Below, in pieces: positions 35,453 to 45,639 of a stretch of DNA of 64,000 bases (the stretch's first letter is position 1; each line of letters opens with the position of its first letter). Below the pieces are notes generated by a model. That model was given only the letters and a program-made list of their open reading frames with translations, searched no databases and was not told the origin of the DNA. The translations under genes and the position numbers were made by a program. Source of the DNA: Sparassis latifolia (Eukaryota > Basidiomycota > Agaricomycetes > Polyporales > Sparassidaceae); contig CM031557.1 of NCBI GenBank assembly GCA_018466975.1, forward strand, positions 682,001-746,000, given 5' to 3'.

Positions 35453-36530
35453 GACGTCCTAACAAGCGAGCGGAACGTCATCATCAGTGCAATGCCCCTG
35501 CTATTGCCTGCAACGCACCTGCAACAAGTCTGTGCAGATACCTCTGTCGACCGGGCCCGCCCGGCGTCCGTCCAGTTCAATGAGCCTAGCGAACTCATTG
35601 GTCACAACACCCTCGATGCGCGGTGGGTCCGGCGCCTTCACGAAGCATGTGAAGTGCAGGTTGGTGTTGAGATCGGTTGGCACTGCGCTCTGTCCGGTGG
35701 TCGCAGCCTGCGAATGGATCTTTGCGAACAGTGGCGTGGTCTCGAGGGTCTTGGCTCGCTCTTCGGGTGTCTTGGCTGATGTGCCCGAAAGATGGATGTA
35801 AACTGCGGTGTTCTGAGGGGTGGGTCTGGTAGACATACTTTGGCATTCTTCAATGAACTCTGCTAGAGGACTTTCAGGAGCGAGGGTCACGTCCGACTAA
35901 AGCGAAAAACTGAGGGAATGACACAGGTGGAAAACTGGGACTAACGTTCGCTAATGCATGGATGATGCCCATGGTCCCGCACGCGTTACTGATCTGCGCA
36001 GCATTATCAGACTACGCACCATACACGGATGCCAGCGCTCACGGTCTGCTTCATCCAAAATATGGTTGGATCGACTGGGTGCTGGCCATGAGCTACGATG
36101 CGGGCGTCTTCGAGCTTGCGCTGTTCTTCGTACCCATCCGTTATAGGAAACAGCAGGACGACGGCTTTTACAGGCTGGGACACCAGTGCAAGGAGCTGAA
36201 AAGCGTCCACGGTCGGCGTCAAGTGTTTGAGCAGATTCACAATCAAGGTGTAGATGTACGCACGTCCGGGTCGAGTCCATAGACATCTTCGAATTGGGCC
36301 TGAGAGGCGACTAATCCCGCTTGGTTTGCCCACTTCGAGTAGCATATGGATCGACGTCGCTGGGCTATTCATATCAATTTCGACTCACCCGGTTGAGAAC
36401 CTTTCGATATCGATAGGAGGGCGATCATTTGCATCGATGCTTCAGAACGTGCGAGCTAGCAGGGACGACGCTTACGCACCTCCGGGTTGCTCTCGAGCGG
36501 AATCCAGGGACCTGTAGTTTCAGCGAACAT
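35366..36530 (-). CDS. Ubiquitin C-terminal hydrolase (UCH, peptidase C12)
   Basis: Eight exons on the minus strand: 36480-36530, 36389-36400, 36264-36332, 36043-36195, 35946-35993, 35839-35896, 35519-35775 and 35366-35458, giving 246 residues, close to human UCHL3 and yeast Yuh1. It would cleave small adducts from the C-terminus of ubiquitin. The N-terminus has WIPLESNPEV; VYGLDPDLLALVSQPVKAVV matches the family core. The oxyanion Gln is in WMKQT, the catalytic Cys in ISNACGTMG, the His in TNLHFTCF and the Asp in IELDGRRAGPVD, so the active site is complete. Exon 2 is a 12-nt micro-exon (four codons, VLNR) that restores the family pattern. The last exon lies inside duplicated DNA shared with the FunK1 locus. 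Confidence 0.95.
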
Positions 36531-37609
36531 ATTACTTCTGCTTGAAGTGAACTCTTAGTTTGTTTGACAACGTAATGATGCAGAGGTGCGTGTCGATCAC
36601 AGAATAGGTAAGCTTGCAACTTGGCTTGGTACTTACGCGCCAAGGCCACTGGCAGATGTCGATGAAGTCCCAACCGGCTTATCCAATTATGGCAGGTCAA
36701 GTAGTTGGCCCTAACCTACCTTCAGCGTGCTACTAGCTTTAGCTGGTCTTGCAAGTTGCAGTCTGGTTGATAGTACTTCTGTGGTGACGGTAGATCTTAT
36801 TCTTGTACAATACAACATGCATGCCCTAAAAATATCACCTCTCCTGTAGTCACTTCAGGTGCTTCACCCTCCTCCAACATTTACGTCGTTCAGGTAAAGA
36901 TACCTGAGGAGTATCCTCGACCGCACACAAAGTTCTTGAGAAAGCCTTCGACCGCGCACACAGAGTCCTTGAGAAGGCTTCCTCTCAAGTACCTTGTGAG
37001 CGCGGTTGAGGATACCATCTACAGTGATAGCACGGGCGCATATGCTTCTTTGGACACACCACACTCAACGAACTCGAAAGACGATATGCCCGAGGGTCAT
37101 CCGGGAGCGCGGTAAGTGCGCGCATGGGTGCGTCGTTTATGCATCACCTTACCAGACTTCATGTGGCGTCGTACGTTCTCCAATTGATCCCGAATGTCGG
37201 CGAGCATACGTGCACGCAGCTTCGTTCTCCGTGCGCCGCGAAGACTGGTCGGCACCAGGATGCACGGCGCAATAATATCATCGAGGCGCCGCCAGACAGT
37301 AGTGAGACGCGGGCACATGGAGGGATAGCGCGTTGCAAGTTGGCAATCCCGACTGCAGGCTTCTGACTTCAGAGTCGGCCGACCTCCTCTTACTAGCATC
37401 ATGTCCTCCGCTAGGAATAGATGATAAATTTGCGGAACATGCGAGGACAGAAGACATACTGTAGGAGGTGATGGTGATTCAGGAGAGTTGGAGTAACCTT
37501 CTTTAAGTGAACTGCAGAGTACTGCAATGCAAAAATCCTAATCTAAGCCAAATAAAAACAAGCATAAATGCACGTACCAACGTTTCACACCTGAAGAGCA
37601 GATGGAGAG
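36531..37609. other. Intergenic with a hairpin-forming repeat
   Basis: Between the UCH start and the SET-gene stop. It contains the three-copy repeat at 36914-37012. A 101-codon minus-strand frame at 37097-37402 has no family motif and I do not call it a gene. Confidence 0.45.
36914..37012. repeat. Three-copy repeat, two direct and one inverted
   Basis: A unit of about 33 bases (core CGACCGC..CACA..GT..CTTGAGAA) occurs at 36914-36946 and 36946-36982, then in reverse complement at 36982-37012. The outer pair could fold into an imperfect hairpin. Confidence 0.75.
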
Positions 37610-38257
37610 CTACGACCCAGATTGCTGTGAGAGAGCATTGTCCCAAGGCGCCGTGCCCTCCGATTCGGAGGCCTCTGCTGTGCGCGCCCGCCACCACATC
37701 TTCCCATACGACACCAAAATCTCCTCCCCCTTCCTCACGGGCTCGCTGCCGACCCACACCGCCATCCTGAGCTCGCCCTGCTCGGTCCAGCGCTCCTCGA
37801 ACAGCGCGTTCGGGCGCGCGCACACCCCGCGGTAGTCGTTGACGAACCGTGCCGCATTCCCCGCGTGCGCGGCGTCGATGCCGACGGCCGCGCCGCCCGC
37901 CCGCAGCAGCGCGAGGTCGTAGTCCGAGTGCGGGCGCGCGTCGCAGTGCACCTCACCGAGGTAGTCGAGCAGGTGCGTGCGCGGCGCGAGCTTCTTGGCT
38001 GCGAAGAGCCCGTGCTGCCCGCACGCTGGGTGCGCGAGGTTGGCGATGCGCCTGATTGCGACGAGGGTGCCGGTGCTGGTGCAGGGTGCATTCGCTTGCC
38101 TCGCCGGCGAGGTTGAGCGCGTGCCGCTGCGGAGGTGAGCGCGGATGTTGGCGGGGACCGAGGAGTGGTAGATTGGCTCCGTTATGTACTGTACGTGTGA
38201 GGGCCAGTGAGTAGGGTGGCGTAGGGATTTTGTCCTGGAGTTTTGTTGTGAGGACAT
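37610..38257 (-). CDS. SET-domain protein, probable lysine methyltransferase
   Basis: A single open exon of 215 residues from the ATG at 38257; the same frame is open upstream to 38365, which would add 36 residues. SET motifs are in order: QHGLFAAKKLAPRTHLLDYLGE (cofactor-binding GxG-like start and YxGE), HSDYDLALL, NAARFVNDYRG (equivalent of RFINHS) and GEEILVSYG (equivalent of GEELTFDY). No post-SET cysteine cluster is present. The domain is GC- and Ala/Arg-rich compared with its neighbours. SET enzymes transfer methyl groups from S-adenosylmethionine to protein lysines; small single-domain forms like this are common in mushrooms and their targets are unknown. The asparagine-aspartate in place of NHS may affect activity. 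Confidence 0.82.
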   Translation of the reverse strand: MSSQQNSRTKSLRHPTHWPSHVQYITEPIYHSSVPANIRAHLRSGTRSTSPARQANAPCTSTGTLVAIRRIANLAHPACGQHGLFAAKKLAPRTHLLDYLGEVHCDARPHSDYDLALLRAGGAAVGIDAAHAGNAARFVNDYRGVCARPNALFEERWTEQGELRMAVWVGSEPVRKGEEILVSYGKMWWRARTAEASESEGTAPWDNALSQQSGS

Positions 38258-38752
38258 GGTTGATGTGGCGTACTTATCTGAGAGGTCGCCGTAACATTTC
38301 CGCGCTGCGCGAACGGCCTTAGAATTGCAAGAATGTGCCGACGGATTCAGAGCGCCCAAGCCCACACCATGAGATTCGGCCGTATCGACATGCCACGCTC
38401 AAATTGCAGGAAGATAATAGATGATACAGCGAGTACTTAGACGAGGTCGAGAGTATGAACTAATGGCTACAGTCACTCCATAAATCCGACTGCATAGGAA
38501 CGGCCAATAGAAAGTGAGGGAGAGAGTGGAGTGGAGGAAATAAGGTTACACGCGAAACGTAGGTGGATTAGAAGGTAGATAAGCAATAAAACCAGGAAGT
38601 AATCCCAATGACCCGCCAGCAACTCCGTGCGTCCAGGATTCAGTCTATGTCAAGAACAGGCACCCAATAGATATGCGAGAGGTATTTCGCGACATGGGTA
38701 CTGCGAGCCAACGGTCCTCGCACCACACGTTTGAGTGCAGATGGGCGGGTAA
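38258..38752. other. Intergenic between SET and HSP20 genes
   Basis: Promoter side of the SET gene and 3' flank of the HSP20 gene. No further feature recognised. Confidence 0.45.
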
Positions 38753-39493
38753 TCAGTCGACTGTGGCGGCAGCCGTGGCCGGCTCGCTCGCTATGGCTTC
38801 CGCAGCATTGGGCTCAGGGTATTCAAGTGTAGCACTGGCACAGCGCGGCCACGACAGCATGAGCATACCGTCACTCAAAGATGCCTGGATATCGCCAGCC
38901 TAGAAGACAAAGAAACCACCAATAGTGAGCGACAGCAATCAACACGCAGATGTGGTGCGGCGTACCTGTATACCGCTGGGCAGAGGGATCTCTCGCTTAT
39001 ACTTGCCGTATTTGAGTTCTTGAACTTTGTAATGCGTCGGTGCTACCGCCTCCGAGGAGATCCGGGCGAGCGCAGAGTTATCCCCACCCACATTATGTTG
39101 TAAGAGAACAGGGAAACGCCGCTCGCCCTGCACTACCAAGTGGTTGTTCTCAGTGCGGACGGATATGTCCTCCTGCTTCAGACCCGGAAGCTCGAGGACA
39201 ACCGAGACGAAGGGATCGTCTGCATCATCGAACATGTCCATTCTGCGGGCAGGCGCAGTGAGTCAACCGTGGAAACAAAGACAAGAGGTACGGGGCACGT
39301 ACCTGGGCGTGTACACTTTCTCTGAGGAAGATCGAGACGACTGTTGGAAGGACAAGACGCGCTGGCGAATGAGGTTCCGCACGAAGGTGTGCGCGAGCAG
39401 ACGGTCGAGTCTTTGGAACTGCTCCTGGGTGCGGGGTGACCTGTGGTATCTTGCCATGTCCTTCTTGTTCGAGGAGGTCATCAACACTGTCAT
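38753..39493 (-). CDS. Small heat-shock protein, HSP20/alpha-crystallin type
   Basis: Three exons: 39303-39493, 38966-39242 and 38753-38899, giving 204 residues. The N-terminal arm (about 65 residues, basic, Gln/Ser-rich) precedes the alpha-crystallin domain: MDMFDDADDPFVSVVLELPG and LKQEDISVRTENNHLVVQGE carry the family signatures, and KREIPLPSGIQ followed by GDIQASLSDGMLMLSWP matches the R-x-x-x-LP and DGxL motifs. An insert of about 25 residues sits between beta strands 5 and 7. The tail is Glu/Ala-rich. Such proteins form oligomers that hold unfolding clients in a refoldable state. Two Met codons (39493, 39481) are possible starts. A TATA box and a heat-shock-element-like site lie upstream. 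Confidence 0.93.
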
Positions 39494-39570
39494 CAGAGAG
39501 GTTGGGGTGAGAAGAGGGGGAGCGCAGAGAGAATGAAGATTTCTTGTGCTTCCGAGACGGAGAGTCAGGG

Positions 39571-39578
39571 CTTATATA
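39571..39578 (-). promoter_or_regulatory. TATA box of the HSP20 gene
   Basis: TATATAAG on the minus strand, about 80 bases before the start codon. Confidence 0.6.
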
Positions 39579-39690
39579 CCTCCGAATGACTCGATCGTGG
39601 GTGAAGTCACCAGACCAAATTTGGAAACTCTGAAAATGCAACGACAAAAAACAGACACAGATGACTCCGAGGAGAGCTGAGCTCGCCTAA

Positions 39691-39700
39691 AGAAATTTCT
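39691..39700. promoter_or_regulatory. Heat-shock-element-like palindrome
   Basis: AGAAATTTCT fits the nGAAnnTTCn dyad bound by heat-shock factor and lies about 200 bases upstream of the HSP20 start. Further GAA/TTC pieces occur nearer (39533-39552). Confidence 0.45.
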
Positions 39701-40154
39701 TTGTTGTAAAGAGCGGTGCACGTTGAGGCTGCTTCTAAGTGCCGTGCACGGTGGCGGAAGTCGAGTAGCTGCGTGAGTGATTCACGGCACGGATAAATGG
39801 ACTCCGACCCGACCACTTGCAGTCCTGGTGGCAGTGACTCCACCGGCAGCCGAGGCTGTGCTAAACTGCGGGGAAGGGGAGTTCCGCTCAGGAAGATCCC
39901 TTGTCAAAGCGCGATACCGTCGTACACAAAGTGCATCGCCAGGATGCTATGCCAGTGTGCTCACCTACTTATGAGTTTAATCTCCGAAGGGCGGGGTCCA
40001 GAGCTATTCGGCAGTGGCCGACAACCTGTGACAACATCGCCACGTGGAAACGAACCTTTCCACGACTCTCCGAACATCCCAGCGACGTCGGGCTGGCGAA
40101 TTTGACTAACCGCCGATATTCTGACCTGCCATTCCTGCCGCTTGAGAACGGATC
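39701..40154. other. Divergent intergenic region HSP20/CstF-64
   Basis: Separates the divergent HSP20 and CstF-64 starts. Apart from the regulatory sites next to it, nothing was recognised. Confidence 0.4.
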
Positions 40155-42030
40155 ATGAGTAAAGTTGTATTCGGTATGTTGTTCCGTTCTCGCGGGCTGT
40201 GCGTTTACCTTAAGTGACGACTGTGCAGTGGGGAATGTGCCCTACACTATGGGCGAGGTACGTACGCCCTCGGCATGATACTGCGCACGCTGACTTGGCT
40301 ATACTGCAGGAACAACTCATCGACGTGTTCAAGTCGGTGGGACAAGTTGTCGGATTTAGGTGTGCATCAAATGTGGCCACTGAATGTGGTGCTTCAAGCT
40401 CATCAACGCCGCCGTGCACAGACTCGTGTTTGACAGAGATACAGGAAAGCCCAAAGGCTATGGTTTCTGTGAATTTTCGGGTACAGCTCGTTCCGTTCTG
40501 AGACGCGAAATCATCGACTTGTCTGACCAACTGCGAATGCATATGTCTTCTATGAAACACCGTCTGCAAATGGCCCTGCGCGAATATTCACCATAATCAA
40601 AATGAAAATCACTTCGCTATCAATCGACGACGTGCCATCAACCCACAAACCCACAAATCCGCAAACCCACAACCCGCACAAACCCACAAACCACGTTCAA
40701 CCACGTTCCTGATCATCGACGCTCTCGTACACTATTGCAACACCGAATACCTGCCTTTACGCCTGTGCTGCAATCCTCAACAACAATGCTGATGATTCCA
40801 CCGAACGTAACTGCATCTCCAACAATCACGCGCACGCGCCCATGCGTCGCGCCCCACGGCACGCACTTACCTTTCTGGGTGCATGTTCAGACCATGACAC
40901 CGCACTGTCGGCGGTGCGCAATCTGAATGGTCAAGACATCGGCGGCCGGCCACTGCGCATCGACCTCGCAGACTCGGACCCCTTCCTTGAAGGCAAAACT
41001 ACAGTGCGGGGCGAGCTCATCGACGGCGGCGAGACGCGTGCGCAGTGGCGAGAACGTGAGCGCGAGCGCGAGGACTACCGCTCGCGGCCATACGACCCGA
41101 ACGCGTTTCTCGCGAACCTATCGCCAGGTGTGCCCGTCCCGCTCGGGTCCACCGCGCTCGACACGATTAGCCAGATGCTCGCCACGGCGAACCCGAGCCA
41201 GATCCTCGAGGTTCTCGCGCAGATGAAGGTACCTAGCCCATCCCTCTTCCCAACTGAAGGCCGATGCTGATGCAGAACTGGCAGGCGTTCGTAATCACGC
41301 ACCCGGAGCAAGCCCGAGCACTGCTCGTCGCGCATCCGCAGCTCGGGTACGCGCTGTTCCAAGCACTTCTCCTCAACAAAATAGTGGACCCGGCCATCCT
41401 CCAGGTGAGCATTACTCGGTAATATTCTTCCACCTTGACTCGCCTCTCACCGTGTCTGCAGCGTATGCTGGCTGCGACAAGCGCCTCCACTTCGGTGCCG
41501 CCTCAGGCGCAAGCGCCCCCGCCCGCTCCGTACCCGCAAGCTCCTCCTATGCAGCATCCGCAACCGAGCTTCATGCAATCCATGCAGGCGCCTGCTGCGC
41601 CGGTACACCACCCCGCAGCTCCTGTGCAGCCGCCGTCTATGTACCAGCAGGCTCTGCCTACACACATGCAGTCTGTTCCCCCCCTGCAGCCATCGTCATA
41701 TTATCATCCTCCGGCGCCTGTGGCTCCCCCACCACAGTCCCAACAAGCACAACCGGCCGCGCAGGCAACATTACCTGAGTTCAGTTCCGCGCAAAGAGTA
41801 CGCCCTCTACGAGTGTTCTCGAGTCACGCTGCGTTGTCTCACATACAACACGACTTGTCTAGGATATGTTACTGTCGGTGCTTCATCTGACTCCAGAACA
41901 AATCAACACGCTGCCGCCTGCAGAACGCGAGCAAATCCAGCAACTGGTGAGTAATGTGTTCCGCCACTGCGGCACCGCTCATTAGGTGCTACTTCGACAG
42001 CGGAGACAGTTCTTAGGAAGTGTCGCATGA
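40155..42030 (+). CDS. Cleavage stimulation factor 64 kDa subunit (CSTF2/Rna15)
   Basis: Nine exons: 40155-40173, 40229-40257, 40310-40359, 40422-40480, 40891-41228, 41276-41404, 41462-41797, 41863-41946 and 42001-42030, giving 357 residues. An N-terminal RRM is assembled from five exons: VFVGNVPYTMGE (RNP2), LVFDRDTGKPKGYGFCEF (RNP1), then HDTALSAVRNLNGQDIGGRPLRI. Next comes the hinge domain (LDTISQMLATANPSQILEVLAQMK; LLVAHPQLGYALFQALLL), which binds CstF-77 and symplekin-type partners, a Pro/Gln/Ala-rich linker, and the C-terminal three-helix domain LTPEQINTLPPAEREQIQQL. It recognises U/GU-rich RNA downstream of poly(A) sites in mRNA 3' processing. Intron 4 is unusually long (410 nt) and contains CCCACAAA-type repeats. 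Confidence 0.95.
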
Positions 42031-42503
42031 CTATCTCTTGCATCATCCTGGTCAACATCTGAGATCTGAGCCACCGGGCACGTCAGGCATTCTGGGCGTT
42101 TGATTCTCATTCCTCGGTGTAGTCACGCAGCACGAACATAATAAACATTCAAAAATTTTCTTGATCCGGTGACATTGCTCGGGTCCAGTATGTTACAAAA
42201 GAGAATATACCCGCTGACGCCATGACACCACAGCGTGTTGCATAGTTGCTTGATACTCTCTCCAGTCATCGTTCCCGCAATTGAACGTAGTGGCTTATAA
42301 AACTTTCCAATCTGCGGGCGTATAGCTATAAAGTGTTTCTGTGGGCCTTGGCTTGCCTATATGACGCTCTGTACATATCAAGGTTGTAAGTCATTGAATT
42401 TTGGCGGCACTTCCCGACCTTCCCCTTATGGGTTTATTTGCGCAAGACAAGTTTCACGCAAATATGCAACACGCTGTAACTGATCTATTCAACGAAGCTC
42501 ATC
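42031..42503. other. Convergent intergenic region
   Basis: Holds the 3' ends of the CstF-64 and threonyl-tRNA synthetase transcripts; AATAAA at 42140 is a possible polyadenylation signal of CstF-64. No gene. Confidence 0.4.
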
Positions 42504-45375
42504 TCACAGAAGCTTGTTCTCTAGGCAGCGGCTTGCTTTCAGAGCTACTAATTTCTTGACAACCTCGTCCAACGGCACCATCTCGCCCTTGGCCTTGGTG
42601 CCGACGTCGTCGCGATTACGCACGTTCACCGAGCGGTTGTCGTACTCTTGCTGTCCAACCACTGTACATCGCAGTATCAGATATTTCGTACATATGCATA
42701 GGCATCCTAGGATGACGCACCTAGGATGAAGTTGCACTGCGAAATCTCGCCGTTGCGGATCTTCTTCGGGAGCGTGTTCTCGCCGTTGTCGACGTCAGCA
42801 AATATGCCTAGATCGGAGAGGGTGTTGGCGACCTCGGACGCGTAGTCTTTCTGTAAAGTGAAGTGCTCGTCAATATAGCTCTTTTAATAGGGCACACATC
42901 GACATACAAAAGGAGCAGCGACAGGTACGACCAGGACTTGACGCGGAGACAACCAGAATGGCCTAGATCGGGGCATTTCAGTATCGCACCTTCAGAATCG
43001 AAATCAGTATCAACGAACCATTTGCCAGCAAAGTGTTCGGTGGTGATGGCGATGAACCGTTCCAAGCTGCCCAGGATCGCGCGGTGGATGATGACGGGTC
43101 GCGACGGGCCCTTATCAGCATTCGCGCTGTTATCAGCGCTGCGGTATTTGAGATCGAAGCGCTCGGGCAGCTGGAAATCCAGCTGAATAGTAGCGCACTG
43201 GAACGAGCGGCGCAGGGCATCACGGATGGTGATGTCAATCTTGGGCCCGTAGAACGCACCGTCGCCGGGGTTAAGCTCCCACTTCCCTGGATACTGCTTG
43301 TCGAGCGCCTTCTTCAATTGCTGGTTTTCAAATGCGGTTTCAGCGATCATTGGTAAAGACTAGTTGGATTTACTTACGTTCTCTGCTTCGTCCCAGGCCT
43401 CGATGGCACCAAGGTAATTATCAGGCCGGGTGGACAGCTCAAGCTTGAAGTCAAAGCCGAAAAGACCGTACACATGCTCCATAAAATCAAACAAGGCACC
43501 AATTTCCTCCTCAATCTAAATTATCGAAATTAACACCAAAATTTTAATTGTCTCCTAAAGAAACCCACCTGAGAAGGCATGCAGAAGACATGCGTATCGT
43601 CCTGGACGAACCGGCGCACGCGGGTGAGCCCAGTCAATGCGCCAGACGCCTCGTTTCGGTGAACGATACCGAACTCGGCCATGCGGATGGGCAGCTCCTT
43701 GTAACTGCGATCGCGCGAGTCAAAGATGAGACAGTGACCCGGGCAGTTCATAGGCTTCAGCGCCCACGGCTCTTTCTCAACGATCAGCGTGAACATGTCA
43801 TCTCTGTAGTTCTGCCAGTGACCGGACGTCTCCCACAGCTTGCTGTGGTACATGTTCGGCGAGATGACTGTCGGGGAATGAGCTAATACTTCCCAGCAGC
43901 ACGGTGGCACGAACCTTCTTGGTAACCACGCTTGAAGTACTCGGACTAGGTTCGAGATGAACGTCGAGATGGAGGTTGTGTATACACATATGACTTACCC
44001 GCAGAAGCTCAGTCAAGGTGTTGTATATCCGAGTGCCATGTGGGAGCCAGAAGCAGCTCCCGGGGCTGAGGTCGTTGAAGAAGAATAGCTCTTGCTCCTT
44101 GCCGATCTTTCTATGGTCTCGTCGTGCTGCCTCTGCGAGGAATTCCTTGTACTCTACAAGCTGCTTTTTGTCAGGGAATGAGATGCCATAGATGCGCTGC
44201 AGCGAGTCGTTCTTCGGGTCGCCAAGGAAGTACGACGCTGAGTTCTGCGAGACGTCATGACCCATGCGTTACAACTCTGAGCAGATACATACCTTGGTCA
44301 CCATGAACGCCTTTATCTTCCCCGTGTGCGGTATGTGTGGGCCGACGCAGAGATCTACCATCGGTCCACAGCGGTAGACAGTGGTGGACGTGCCGTCGGG
44401 GATCTTGCTCTCTATGAGGTACTTCTTGTATTTGTTATACTACGCCGAGTTGTAAACACCGAGTAAAGACTGCCATCACAGGTACGTACGGAAAACATCT
44501 CGAGCAGAGTCTCCTTCGGCACCACAAGTCGCTCGAACTTTTGCTTCTGCTTAATGGCAAGGTCTGATACCTTCTCTAGAGCGGGGTAGTCGGCGTTCGT
44601 CACGACCCTGTCATCCAGAGCCATTTCATAGAAGAACCCTTCCTCAGTCGGCGGACCGATGCACAGGTGGCATCCGTAGTGACGCTCAGCAGCCTCGCCA
44701 AGGACGTGCGCGGATGAGTGCCAGAACACGCGCTTGCCTTCTGGGTGCTCAAAGTCGAGCAACTCCAATTTGCATGAACCTTCCAGCGGCCGTTCCAAGT
44801 CCCATACGTCGCCATTGACCTGATCGAGGTGAATATATTTTCGATGGCAGCCCGATGCGCACAGACCTTGGCTATGACGATACGATCCGCGAGACCCCTT
44901 GAGATCTCTTTCGCGACATCCATCGGGCTGGTTTCCCAGCTCCTGCCCTGGCGTACGGAGCCATCTGGCAACGTGATCTGAATCTCTTGACGCGGTTGTA
45001 CTGCACGCGATGCAGCCCGTAAATTCTCGTAGAGAACGACGGTAGTTATAGATCACTTACCTTTCACCCACTCGTCATACTCGGCCTTTAATTTATCAAA
45101 TATCTGAATTTTATGATGGAAGAACTCTGGTGGTGGGTTGAGCTATATTGGTTCTGAAAGTTAGATCTTCACGAGCGACTCATTTCACGACCTCCGCAAA
45201 CCTCTAGTGGGTATGCAGACGCAGACGCGGTGTTGTCCTTCTTCTCTTTGTGTGGTTTCTGGTCACCGTTCGCGTGAGGACCTTTCAGGGCGGAAAGTTG
45301 CACCGGATGTGAAGACGATGAGACAGGGTGGGGAGCAGAGCTTGGGTGGTCACTCTGTAGGACTGCTGAGGCCAT
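42504..45375 (-). CDS. THS1: Threonyl-tRNA synthetase
   Basis: Thirteen exons can be chained on the minus strand from the ATG at 45375, about 670-700 residues. The enzyme attaches threonine to tRNA-Thr. A disordered Ser/Pro/Lys N-terminus leads to the TGS domain ([14 protein letters not shown]), the editing domain ([33 protein letters not shown]), then the class II core: motif 1 region ([15 protein letters not shown]), motif 2 ([18 protein letters not shown]) and motif 3 ([14 protein letters not shown]), and the anticodon-binding domain ([18 protein letters not shown] to the end). All key motifs are intact and the introns are GT-AG. An upstream in-frame ATG at 45465 would add 30 residues rich in Arg, Leu, Ser and His, like a mitochondrial presequence, but only if an intron-like stretch is retained. 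No CstF gene overlap; it lies 264 bases from the Vps15 3' end. Confidence 0.95.
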
Positions 45376-45390
45376 AGTGAACAATCGATA

Positions 45391-45437
45391 CTGCAGGCGA
45401 TGAGAATGTAGGATATGAGGACGGCGAGGTAACGTAC
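45391..45437 (-). other. Candidate 47-nt 5'-leader intron of THS1
   Basis: On the minus strand the stretch starts GTACGT and ends CCTGCAG. It lies between the ATG at 45465 and the ATG at 45375. Retained, it keeps the two in one frame. Removed, it puts the upstream ATG out of frame (47 is not a multiple of 3), turning it into a short upstream frame. Confidence 0.5.
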
Positions 45438-45639
45438 AAAAGCTAAGGAGAGGTCGAGTCAACATCCAAAAGTCCCACAAACGCCGGTTTCTCAAGTCAA
45501 GCCGCTTCTTCTTCTCAAGTTATCTAATCTAATCTTGCAAACTGTCCATGTGAGGTGTAGCTAGCAGCAGGACTACAATATGCATTGAGTAACATACAGG
45601 AAATGCAAACAGACGTACACTAGGGCTACATATAGGGTA

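Noticed and set aside
37097..37402. A 101-codon minus-strand frame between UCH and SET genes
   Set aside because: Basic composition but no family motif, no exon partner and poor start context.
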